DNA of 64,000 nucleotides, from positions 22,454-86,453 of the forward strand of contig JAXOIZ010000014.1 of NCBI GenBank assembly GCA_037042915.1, in the 5' to 3' direction. Under the pieces are notes generated by a model. That model saw nothing but the letters and a program-made list of their open reading frames with translations, did not search any database and was not told where the DNA came from. Shown here one piece after another: positions 1-7,754 of the stretch. The stretch comes from Auricularia sp. M13 (taxonomy: Eukaryota > Basidiomycota > Agaricomycetes > Auriculariales > Auriculariaceae). Positions within the stretch are counted from its first letter, which is position 1; each line of letters starts with the position of its first letter. The translations under genes and the position numbers were made by a program.

Positions 1-164
1 GGCATGTGTCAGCACCGGTGAGGCCGCGAGGGTAGGCCGGTGTGTGCGAGTTCATGGGGCGTTGTTCTGGCTGAGCGGAGTTTGATCACGCGCGTTCTCG
101 TCCCCCCGGGCCGAATTTCTCACCGAATTTCGACGCCTCCGCGGGATACTACCCTCAGCGATGC

Positions 165-172
165 TATAAATA
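165..172 (+). promoter_or_regulatory. TATA box (TATAAATA)
   Basis: A clear TATAAATA 39 bp before the ATG at 211. It is kept in every unit: 9008, 17796, 26584, 35356, 44127, 52925 and 61343. It would place a transcription start near 195-200, just ahead of the short spliced frame at 211-421. Confidence 0.4.
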
Positions 173-210
173 GAACATGGACTGTACATGAGTGCATATG
201 TGAGAGGTAA

Positions 211-421
211 ATGTTCTGGAATGGGTACAAAGTTCGCGTTTTGCGCTCGCGGCGCTCAAGATTTCACCCTGTAAGAAGCGGCCTGGTCGCTCTCATGGAC
301 AATTCACATCGTATATTAGCCTCTCAGACTGTTATCGTTGACTGGCATTTATCATGCCGCACAATCCGACTTCCCTGCCCTCGTGAGCTGGTCACCAGAC
401 GTGCATCTGCACTTGAGATAG
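211..421 (+). CDS. Possible two-exon small protein of unknown function
   Basis: Exon 211-270 (20 codons from ATG) followed by a 49-bp GTAAGA...TTAG intron at 271-319 and exon 320-421 ending in TAG gives a 53-residue frame. Without splicing the first frame also stays open to 459, so splicing is not required for an open frame. I recognise no domain. Support is the upstream TATA box, the intron length matching the confirmed introns, and conservation of this stretch in units 1-7. Unit 8 carries frame-breaking one-base deletions here. It may be chance or non-coding RNA. Confidence 0.2.
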
Positions 422-555
422 AACTAGACAAAATGACTATTCAGAGACCTTATATATGACGCATATCTCATTGTCCGGGATCTCAGCCGCCTCAGACGTC
501 GCGTGTATGTTCAGTGCACTCATTCTGCAGCATACGACGCGGGATAGCGCGTTTT

Positions 556-602
556 GAACGGCTGAGGCTCCTCAGCCCCGTTCGCATGCATATTTTGCAT
601 GC
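556..602. other. Two adjacent inverted repeats (hairpins)
   Basis: The first has arms GAACGG-CTGAGG and CCTCAG-CCCCGTTC (556-583, two-base bulge, very short loop). The second is a perfect 7-bp stem GCATGCA / TGCATGC with a TATTT loop (584-602). Both recur in units 2-7 at the same place. In unit 8 the second has lost its loop and one arm (near 61775-61790). Function unknown. Confidence 0.5.
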
Positions 603-1397
603 CGCTCGGAATCCGAGGAGGTTCGGCAGGGGTGTTCGTGCTGTGCATACCCAGATTGGAGCTACATCGCGCGACGATATTCCCGTGAGAACCTCAGGTT
701 CATGTGTCACAGAAATGCTGTGAGATTATACAGACGATGTTGGGCAACTGCTGTGGCTGAATTCACTCGGCAAAATGGAATGGTTTGATGGTGGCAACGA
801 AACACCGGATGACCAAGGCCGGACTTGCGCCAAAAATTTCGTCAACTCCGCCCCGTGCCTTTCTTCTCCAGACCAGTGATAAGTATCCCAGGTCCATTCT
901 CACCCAATTCTCTGCACCATATTCCCCCTGCGCTCACTACGCTCGACAGACGTGCTGCGCAGCTGCCGTCGGCCATGTTGGCGAACCTCTGCGTGCAGCT
1001 TACTCTGGTGGTGCGCTCTGCCATCTGCTCTCGGAGTCGCTTTGCTCATTGTGCCCAGGAGATACACGTCACGTGACTCGCACATCCCGCAATTCGGCCT
1101 CCAGTCTCCGCACAGGCAGCGGCAACAGGATCGCTACCAGACCACTGTCACGGGAGGTTGAGCTCAATAGTGCGTTCTATACGTCCATATGTCGCGTCTC
1201 CGAAAGTTTGCTCATGTTTGCCACCAGCCTCTTCCTCGAGCTCCCAGCATCACTGCCTCAAATCCACAGACCGACAGGCTCAATGCAACACGCAACCGAT
1301 CTGACGGCGTTTTTTGTGCGGGCTATGCGCAGCCGTCCGCACAACACGCGTTTCTGTCTCTGATGGCCGGTGTCGCTGCACGCGCTCGAATACCTCG
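603..1397. other. Unassigned sequence; open frame broken in several copies
   Basis: The longest plus frame (785-1363, 192 codons) reads protein-like in places but matches nothing I know. It is broken by a 13-bp duplication in unit 2, a 17-bp duplication in unit 3 and four extra bases in unit 7. It is therefore unlikely to be a maintained gene in its own right. Confidence 0.5.
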
Positions 1398-2165
1398 GTG
1401 AGTGCTTCAGTCGTCATTTGTGCAGTCTGCAGTCGTGTCTGACAATCTCGATTAGCCTGAAATGCAGTTCGGCTTTGAACACTCTCCGGCGACCTTGAAA
1501 AGCATCGCTGCAGCTTTCCCTTCGGAGACGGGGAAATCGGCCTTGCAGCCCGCCGTCGCATGCCAAATCTGCGCTCTCGCCACGGCACACCCTGTCGGTT
1601 TAACCTCCATGATTCTGTGAGTGCAAACCGCCATCCTCCGTAGATATGGAATCTGCAACTGACGTGATCTCTTTGCAGAAAACGAATCGATTCGGGTCCC
1701 AAGCCGGCGACGTCGACAGCGCCGTGGGCCTCATGTTTCGCAAGACGTGTTTCTTGTGGTGAGTACATCGAACATCGTCTCTTCGCAGATATGGAATCTG
1801 CAGCTAACGTGTTTGACCTTTTGATTGGCAGGAATTGCTGTGCGAGTCCGCGTACCCTCTGCCAATGTCGCCAACCATCCCGACCACAGCGCAGCGGGAC
1901 AAATTACCGGTTTCCTGGCATCAAAATGGCGCTCATGCTCGATCTCATCCACGAGGCGCATACCCTCGACGCGGAACCGGCGCCTGTCGCCGGCGAGCGA
2001 CGTTATTCCCCATCGCCGTCGGCAACACAACTCATCCGTTCTGCGGCAAAATTGGCCCCAGGTATCGCGCACATGACGGAGTCACTCTGGTGAAATGGTA
2101 CGTCGCGCTGCCGCGGTTTCGTTCCTCGATTTTCGATCCTTTGTTGCTCACCTTCCGATCAACAG
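1398..2165 (+). other. Cluster of intron-like elements, possible unknown spliced transcript
   Basis: Four stretches look like fungal introns on the plus strand: 1398-1455 (58 bp, GTGAGT...TTAG, CTGAC branch), 1617-1678 (62 bp, GTGAGT...GCAG, CTGAC), 1759-1831 (73 bp, GTGAGT...GCAG, CTAAC) and 2098-2165 (68 bp, GTACGT...ACAG). The second and third share a core around GATATGGAATCTGCA, so one looks copied from the other. Intervening exons of 161, 80 and 266 bp are open in more than one frame, and I could not join them into one convincing protein. A decayed gene or a non-coding transcript is equally possible. In unit 8 the acceptor of the second element is lost (near 63098). Confidence 0.3.
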
Positions 2166-2589
2166 CTGGCTGCTGAACTCGACCTCAGTCTATCGACCTG
2201 GAAATGCGACATCTGGTTGCAACTGACACCAGGAAACATGGTGCGGGCTGTGCTGCGCGTGGGCTCCGTCCGCGGTTGCTGGCGCGGCGTTCGTTGCCAC
2301 TTGCTTCCCGTCGCCCTCGCCGCCGTCGGAATCGGACACGGCGTTACACGCTAGACGCGGCCTCGTGGATTATGCTCGTTTCATGGGTATTCTGCTACGG
2401 AGGACAGGTGCTGAGGTGCGTCCTCGTCTCGCAGTTCCCCAATTCGTTTCTTACTCCTCGCCCACCGCTAGCCACAGAATCGCGCCAGTCCTCGTCCAAT
2501 CAGCACACACTCTCGGAGGCGGGTGAGCATCTGTGCTATCGATTACCACGTCCAGCGTTCCGCTGGAGCGCTCGCTCTACGGCCGCTGG
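2166..2589. other. Unassigned sequence
   Basis: No recognisable feature. A 326-codon plus frame crosses it (2204-3184), but one-base deletions break that frame in units 3, 6 and 7, and it runs through degenerate repeats. I treat it as non-coding. Confidence 0.5.
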
Positions 2590-3720
2590 TGCTCGATTTT
2601 CCGTCCGCCGTGCTTCCCATCACCCAGACCGCCTCGGAACCGGACCTCGTCCGTTCCGCGCAAGACTCGGGCTCGGACATGGCCACGATGGAAGGACTCT
2701 GCAGCGCGAACGGAGTGCGGTGAGGGTGCGTGCTCGTCTCGGAAAGCGCGTTTTTGCTGATCGCGCCATCACCAGCCGCACCTCGGGCCCTCCTCTCGAC
2801 CGATGCGCGCCAGCGCGTGCGTACCAGCGCGGATACGGGCTGCGGCTCAGCCCATCAAAAATCACGCGCCGAGGCCACTTCCTGGGACGCGAATCGCAAG
2901 ATTCGTTCGCGCGCGCCCGGCCGAGACGCGGAAACTGCGTTCGTTCGGCGTCGTCCGTTTGCCACCAAATCGCGGGCCATGATTCGACTTGCACGCAGTA
3001 CCCATGGCCCCCAGTCGCTAGCACCGGCGCTTGGAACTGGCGCGCGAATCGACGGATTTGGTCCGGCGCGCCCAGACTCGGTCGACATCAACCTCGGCCG
3101 TTCCGCCTGAGGATCGGGCTCGCGGTTCTGCTCGACACTGGGAGTCTGCAGCGCGAGTTGCATGCCATGACGGTGCGTGGTTGACTCGCAATTCGCGTTT
3201 TGCTGCTGACGTCCCCAGCACCGCCGTGTGCATCTCCAGGTCATTCCCCCGGCCCCCGTGTGCGGCATCTGGCGCGCATGGACGCACAGACCCACCGAGT
3301 CAACGCTCGAGGACGGGCGCTTCTTCCTCGGGCGGGAATCGCGAGATTCAGTTGGTCGCGCACGTCCAAAACGCAAAACTTGCGTTCCGGCGACCTCGCC
3401 CGAATCTCCCCAAATTCTGGCGCTGAGTCGGGGTAAATGTCAGCACTCATGAGCTGTGAGCTCTCGCGCCGGCGCTTCGTATTCCCGCGGGAATCGACGA
3501 TTTTGGTCGCGGACGAGCCGAACGCAAAACTCGGTTTTCCTCGACCTCGGCCGTTCCGCGTGAGAGTCGGCACCGTGGCTCGAGTGCATAAAATGCGCCT
3601 GAGGACCGATTTTTGGCTGCGTGCGGCCCTGAACTGCGTCGCGCACGGACGATTTTGTTCGCGTTTTGGCCGTTCCGTCCTCTTCTCGCTCGTTCCCGCG
3701 GTCCTGTATGCATTTTGACA
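2590..3720. repeat. Degenerate tandem repeat, period about 150 bp, roughly seven to eight monomers
   Basis: The motif GAATCG followed by a GATTT/GATTC box and GGTCGCG recurs at 2891, 3046, 3346 and 3491. Related GCGCGTTTTTGCTGA-type boxes lie near 2741 and 3190, and CTCGGCCGTTCCG-type boxes near 2650, 3098 and 3548. Spacings of 155, 300 and 145 bp imply a monomer of about 150 bp. Monomers are strongly diverged from each other but the block is nearly identical between units, so it arose before the 8.8-kb amplification. It recurs in units 2-7 at the unit offset. Confidence 0.55.
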
Positions 3721-3965
3721 CGTAATACACAGTATTGAACACATCCCTGAGCCCGAATCGAACCGTTCACAGCAGGCATGCCGTACTCTCACAGCAAGCA
3801 CGCCGCACTCTCACCCCCACAACGCCCATTCCCCGTCTCCCGCCCCTCTCGCGTAGATAGGTCCTACCTCCCGCAAAGTCCTCCCATTCACTCCCCAAGC
3901 ACCAATCACAGGCCAAGAAAGTTAAAGACTTACTGAACTCTCCTCGACTTCACTCTTTTCAGCGT
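3721..3965. other. Pyrimidine-rich spacer downstream of importin-beta-like gene
   Basis: C/T-rich on the plus strand (about 3800-3900), lying just after the stop codon of the minus-strand gene, so it would be its 3' untranslated region and terminator. I see no clear polyadenylation signal. Units 3 and 7 share variants here (21521-21560 and 56636-56680). Confidence 0.4.
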
Positions 3966-5669
3966 CTACGCACTCCGCCCGTCCCAAGGGCCCGGCGAAA
4001 TGAGGTGGCGGCGCAGTGGCAGTAAACCGTGTTGTATTGCTCGCAAAGATAACGATCTATGTACACAACCGCAGCGCCACGCATCGGGCTTAATCGACGC
4101 CGTCAGCAGGTCGCCCAGCGTCCACGCCGTCGTGTCGCGCACGTGAATGTCCGGGTCGCGAATCATGTCAATCATAATGGGCAGCGCCTGCTGGACGAGC
4201 GGCGCGAGAGCCGCGGGATCAGGGCCGTCAAGAATCGAGCCGAACGCCATGACGGCCGCCTCGCGGAAGTGCCAGTCGGGGTTCTTGATGTTGACCTCGA
4301 TGAACGGCAGCGCCTGCTGGACGATCGCGTCGCCCACGGCCTGCGCGAGCAGACCCAAACACGTGCCAGCGGCCATCGAGACGTTCCACTCGTCCTCGTC
4401 CGCGTCCTCCTCTTGGCGCGTGAGCAACTGCAGGATGACGGGCATGATCTCGGGCAGGGCGATTTTGGCAAAATATTTGCTCTCGTTCTCCGGCTGCTCG
4501 CCGTACTCGGCGGCCTCCGCCTCCTCGATAGCGAGGTCGATCTCCTCCTCGCACACCGTCGACCAGAACTCGACGGCCTGCAGCGCGACGGCCTCCTCCG
4601 GGTTCTTCATCCCGAGCACGGTGAGGCCGAAGAGCGCCCGCTCCATGTAGAAGCTCATCTTGTCGTAGTACAGGCCCATTATGCGCACCAGGCATTCGAA
4701 CGCGGCGACCTGCACGGGCACGGACGGGTTCTGCGTCGCCTCGCAGACGACCTGCATGATGTAGTTGCGCTCGCCCTGCGCGAGTCAGCGGACGCGTCAT
4801 CTCGCTTGCTCGGGACCGACTGACCTCGCGTTCAAAGTTCTCGCGCACAAACTCCAGCGAGTTGTAGAGCGCATTGATCGCGGCGAGCTGAACGTCTGGC
4901 GACGGCTCGTCCTTGCGCGCGCCGTGTACGACGGCGGTGAGGATCTCGTTTGCGCGCATGGCGAGCACCTCCGGCCGCTGCCACCAAATCAGCGCCGAAA
5001 ACCAAAAGAAAAAACCAAGGAAAAAACGCACGATGGTCTCGCAGATGTAGCCGATCGTCTGGAGGGCGGCGACGCGCAGGTTGGCGTTGGAGGGGTCATT
5101 GACGTAGCCGAGCAGGCCCTGGATGAGCTCGGGCCACTGGTGATGCGGCAGCTCGACGGCGGCGATGGCGGCGATGACCTGGGCAGAAACGCCCGCCGCG
5201 CGCGTGGGCGACGAGAGCGTCTGCAGGACCTGCTGTTTGACCTGGTTTTTGGTGTCGGCCGGGAGGTTGAGCCAGCGGGCCTCGTAGTCTTGCTGCCGTT
5301 GCACGTCCTGTCCGCGGAACTGAGTATACTGCGGTTACTGGCACAAGATAATAGACTCACCCTTGCTGTCAGAGCGTTCTTGAGCGCGATACCGGCGGCG
5401 TTCCTCGTCAACATTTCGGCAGACTCTTTGGCGAGCTCCTGGGCGAGCAGCACCATGTACACGGGCTGCGGCGGGCATCAGTACTGACCAGGCCGTGGCG
5501 CAGACGCTGATTGGGACGCACGTAGTTGGTGGCCGCTGCGTGCTCTAAGGCGGCGGTGGCATTCTGACGCGTCGCGGCGTCTGGCAGATAGGTTAGTATT
5601 AACCGACGCGCTCTATACGGCGCACTCGCCAGTGGCCAGCGAGTCTGAAAGGAGACTGGCGACGTTCAT
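3966..5669 (-). CDS. KAP95: Truncated importin-beta / Kap95-like HEAT-repeat protein, copy 1
   Basis: Importin-beta carries cargo through nuclear pores and is released by RanGTP. I read six exons: 5630-5669, 5522-5580, 5361-5465, 5032-5319, 4825-4977 and 3966-4775, joined in frame to 484 residues. Introns are 49, 56, 41, 54 and 49 bp; the first needs a GC-AG donor (GCGAGT) and has a TACTAAC branch site. Family landmarks are exon 1 beginning MNVASLLSDSL, NPDW and GERNYIMQVVCEA blocks, an acidic loop QEEDADEDEWN at about 336-346 (as in HEAT 8 of importin-beta), and VRDTTAWTLG at 427-436. The family usually runs near 860-880 residues; here homology stops at KPD (444-446), followed by an unrelated 38-residue tail and TAG at 3966-3968. 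The RIC tripeptide normally following TLG is absent. What remains should cover the Ran- and FG-nucleoporin-binding half, not the full importin-alpha-binding half. Functional status unknown. Confidence 0.85.
5581..5629 (-). other. GC-AG first intron of the importin-beta-like gene
   Basis: Exon 1 can be joined in frame to the conserved DAATRQNA segment of exon 2 only if the donor is GCGAGT after the base at 5630. The intron is then 49 bp, like the gene's other introns, and contains TACTAAC 13 bp before CCAG. GT donors nearby (at 5624 and 5617 on the reverse strand) give the wrong phase. The same donor is kept in all seven copies. Confidence 0.6.
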
Positions 5670-5685
5670 CCTGCAGCTCGTGCCT

Positions 5686-5707
5686 GGAGAATGGGAGGGA
5701 GAGAAAG
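5686..5707 (-). promoter_or_regulatory. CT-rich promoter tract upstream of importin-beta-like start codon
   Basis: Read on the minus strand this is a pyrimidine-rich stretch ending about 17 bp before the ATG at 5669. CT-rich tracts at this place are common in fungal promoters. No TATA box was seen for this gene. The start codon was chosen because it opens the conserved first HEAT helix (MNVASLLSDSL) and joins in frame to exon 2. The tract recurs in units 2-6 at the gene offset and is slightly changed in unit 7. Confidence 0.35.
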
Positions 5708-6035
5708 TGTGGCTCTGTTTTCCCGGTCCGCTCGCTTTTTCCCTCGCGTCCAAAGAACAACCTCGACTATGGACAAGGCAAGCAAAACTGTCCTTCCTTC
5801 CTGTTTTTTTCTTAATCTCGCCAGGCAAGAGGAGGTGCGCGTGGCGGTGGCGGCCACCCGGCTGCTCGCGATAAGACTCGAACTTCCACTCTCGCGGGTG
5901 GTTCTTTGGCCGCGGACGCCGAAGGCGGCCGCCACGTGCTCGTCTTGCCTGGTCGACGGTTTTGGCGCCGGCTTGCTCGCTGCCACGACCGCCGTGCGCG
6001 CTGGGCGTTAGTCCCCTACTGCCGCGGCGTTCGTG

Positions 6036-6050
6036 GCTGCTGCTGCTGCT
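6036..6050 (+). repeat. GCT trinucleotide run, five repeats
   Basis: Five GCT repeats upstream of the importin-beta-like gene. Flanking bases differ in unit 5 (two bases missing near 41244) and unit 6 (run shortened and followed by a different sequence near 50010), so it is a locally variable spot. Confidence 0.7.
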
Positions 6051-6096
6051 GTGCACGTCAACGCTCGGTGCAGCGTCAAAGCAATTACTAGGTAAT

Positions 6097-6488
6097 TAAC
6101 AAGCAGCTCGCAGTCGGCAGCCGTCGAGAAAGCTCGCGCCCAACTCGCGCTGCCGTGACCCCAGTTGGTCTCTATGCATCCAGCGACGTCGCGCTTGCAT
6201 CCCGCTTTGCGCTCGCAGTCGCATACACCGCGCGCTTGCAAGACGCTACCTGCCATTCATCCAGATCCCCACGCTCGCCGACGTTGCCAACGTACTCGAA
6301 TTCACTTGCCATCGTCGCGTCAAAGACATTACTACCAGCCAAGTATTGGCGATGACTCTGCGAACGTCGTCAACTAAGCTCGAACGTCGGCTCACAAGGA
6401 ATGGTCGCATGCATCTCACAGTCGCATACACCGCGCGCTTGCAAGACGCTGCCTGCCATCGTCGCGTCAAAGACATTGCTACCAGGTA
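6097..6488 (+). other. 130-codon open stretch with protein-like composition, unidentified
   Basis: One frame is open from just after the TAA at 6094 to the TAA formed by a GTAAGT at 6487. It contains LPFIQIPTLADVANVLEF and a repeated CHRRVKDI peptide (about 6307-6330 and 6454-6477). It lacks an ATG near its beginning and could be an internal exon, ending at GCTACCAG before GTAAGT at 6485. In unit 6 the same stretch shows conservative replacements, such as Val to Leu and Thr to Ala. I recognise no family. Unit 2 carries two extra bases that break the frame near 15255, which argues against a maintained gene in that copy. Confidence 0.2.
6221..6484 (+). repeat. Internal direct duplication, second copy with 56-bp deletion
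   Basis: GCATACACCGCGCGCTTGCA with following bases occurs at 6221 and 6424, and GCCATCGTCGCGTCAAAGAC with following bases at 6308 and 6455. Spacings differ by 56 bp (203 against 147), so the right copy lacks a 56-bp segment that is flanked in the left copy by TGCC on both sides. Confidence 0.65.
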
Positions 6489-6619
6489 AGTATTTGCGAC
6501 AGCTCTGCTCACGTCGTCATCGCCCGCCCGAGTAACGGTGTCGATCGTGAGTTTTCATTGTCGACTAAAAGTCAAACAAACTCACCGAACGCGTCAGTTT
6601 TCAGGACAATTCGACGGCT

Positions 6620-6684
6620 CAGCGTTGCCAAGACCGCGTCGAGCAGCGTTGCAAAGTCCGCGTCTAGCAACGTTGCAAACAGCT
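6620..6684 (+). repeat. 24-bp minisatellite, 2.7 copies
   Basis: CAGCGTTGCCAAGACCGCGT and its variants start at 6620, 6644 and 6668, exactly 24 bp apart. In the plus frame they would encode an eight-residue SSVAKSAS-like repeat. It is preserved in units 2-6 and scrambled in unit 7. Confidence 0.7.
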
Positions 6685-6798
6685 GCCCCTCGTCGCTGCC
6701 GATCGTGAGTTTTACTTTCTTGAACTTGAAGCCCTCTTACATCATCATCAGCTCTTGGATCGCACTCAGGATTCACTCGCGGGCACGCGCCGTCCATG

Positions 6799-6853
6799 AT
6801 AAGCTATGTATGCCTCTTTCCTATCCCTGACTTTGTACGCTGACTTCATTCAG
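6799..6853 (+). other. Intron remnant with lost donor (intact in unit 6)
   Basis: In unit 6 the matching 55 bp (50766-50820) has a GTACGC donor, a CTGAC branch site and a TTCAG acceptor. In unit 1 and units 2-5 the donor bases read AT (ATAAGC). The unit 7 remnant near 59478 also keeps GGTACGC. The GT form is thus probably older. It marks a once-spliced plus-strand transcript whose product I cannot name. Confidence 0.35.
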
Positions 6854-7079
6854 GACACGACTTTTGCCGATCGAGGACGAGTCCAGCGATGCCCACGGCT
6901 CGTCCATCGCGTGTGTTTTTATTTGCACGCAGCCAAACCTGACGATCGGACGCTCAGATTATACAAAGCACCCGCGACGACGCAGACGGTGACGCGCGCC
7001 GCGCTCGAGCCGCGTGGGCGAGCAGACGACGAGGAGCTGCCGATAGGACGCAAATCAGGCGCCAGAGCGCAGCTCGCGA

Positions 7080-7580
7080 CTCGGGGCGTTCAGCTCGTCG
7101 TCAGCGGCATGCGCAGTCGCGGCCTGCGCGTGCCAGCTAGAGAGGACGGCGCTCGCGTCACGCACTCCGTGCCCACGGCTCGCGCGGTGCCGTTCTAGGT
7201 CTGTCGCGTGTGTTTTTATTTGCACGCAGCCAATTCTGTGCTCGCGGCGCAGAACGTCCAGTTCGATGCAAACAGGCTCGCGGCCTTCGCCCCAAGCGCC
7301 GTTCTCTCTTGCGTGCGCGCCAGCGAGAGAGGACAGCGCTCGGGTCGCCCACTCCGTGATCGCGAGGCGGAGCGTCTGGTTCGGTGCGAACAGGCTGCGC
7401 GCCGCAAGCACCGTCCTCTCGCGCGCACGCACCAGCGAGAGGGAGGACGGTGCTCGGGTCGCGCGCGATGCGGAGCGTCCGGTTCAATGTGAACAGGCCG
7501 CGCTCGCCGTCGCGGCCAGCGCTACGAGCCCCGTTCTCTCTCTCGGATGCGTGCATGCAAGAGAGGACAACGCTGGGTCC
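7080..7580 (+). repeat. Degenerate tandem repeat, period about 105-120 bp
   Basis: A GAGCGTCTGGTTCGGTGCGA-type box occurs at 7252, 7370 and 7473 (spacings 118 and 103), each followed by a CCGTTCTCTC or CCGTCCTCTC box and an AGAGAGGACRRCGCTCG box (near 7139, 7326, 7442 and 7561). Monomers are diverged. The block is present in every unit. One plus frame runs through it but changes register between copies, so I do not call a protein. Confidence 0.55.
7172..7240 (+). repeat. 69-bp insertion private to unit 1
   Basis: Units 2-6 pass directly from CACTCCGTG to CTCGCGGCGC at this point. The insert resembles 6889-6932 of the same unit but matches the unit 6 version of that segment (50859-50922) better, including a GCGCGGTGCCGTTCTAGG block absent from the unit 1 version. 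It ends in GTG, the same three bases that precede it. Confidence 0.75.
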
Positions 7581-7754
7581 GTGCACCCCGCGAGCACGAT
7601 ATGTATGCGTAGCGACTCACCAATATACCGTTTCCCTCGCCATTCCGCGCCATCGCCGTCGTGCTGCAAAATGAGCTTGAGTAAAGTCTACATGCGATAG
7701 GAAGGCCAAGGACGTACTATTGGTGAAAATGGTAGCGTGAACTTGGACCGCAAA

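Noticed and set aside
785-1363. 192-codon plus-strand frame
   Set aside because: Frame broken by non-triplet indels in units 2, 3 and 7 and no recognisable domain.
2204-3184. 326-codon plus-strand frame
   Set aside because: Arginine- and proline-rich, lies largely over the 150-bp degenerate repeat, and is broken by single-base deletions in units 3, 6 and 7.
3740-3770. GGTTCGATTC on the minus strand, like a tRNA B box
   Set aside because: The stem around the T loop does not pair, and no A box or acceptor stem fits at tRNA distances.
4059-4823. Long open frame on the plus strand (254 codons)
   Set aside because: It is the antisense shadow of the importin-beta-like last exon, caused by GC-rich codon use; its composition is low-complexity and matches nothing.
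4228-5304. 358-codon minus-strand frame taken as one exon
   Set aside because: It reads importin-beta only up to FERE, then runs through an intron into the wrong frame. The spliced model with introns at 4978-5031 and 4776-4824 restores homology.
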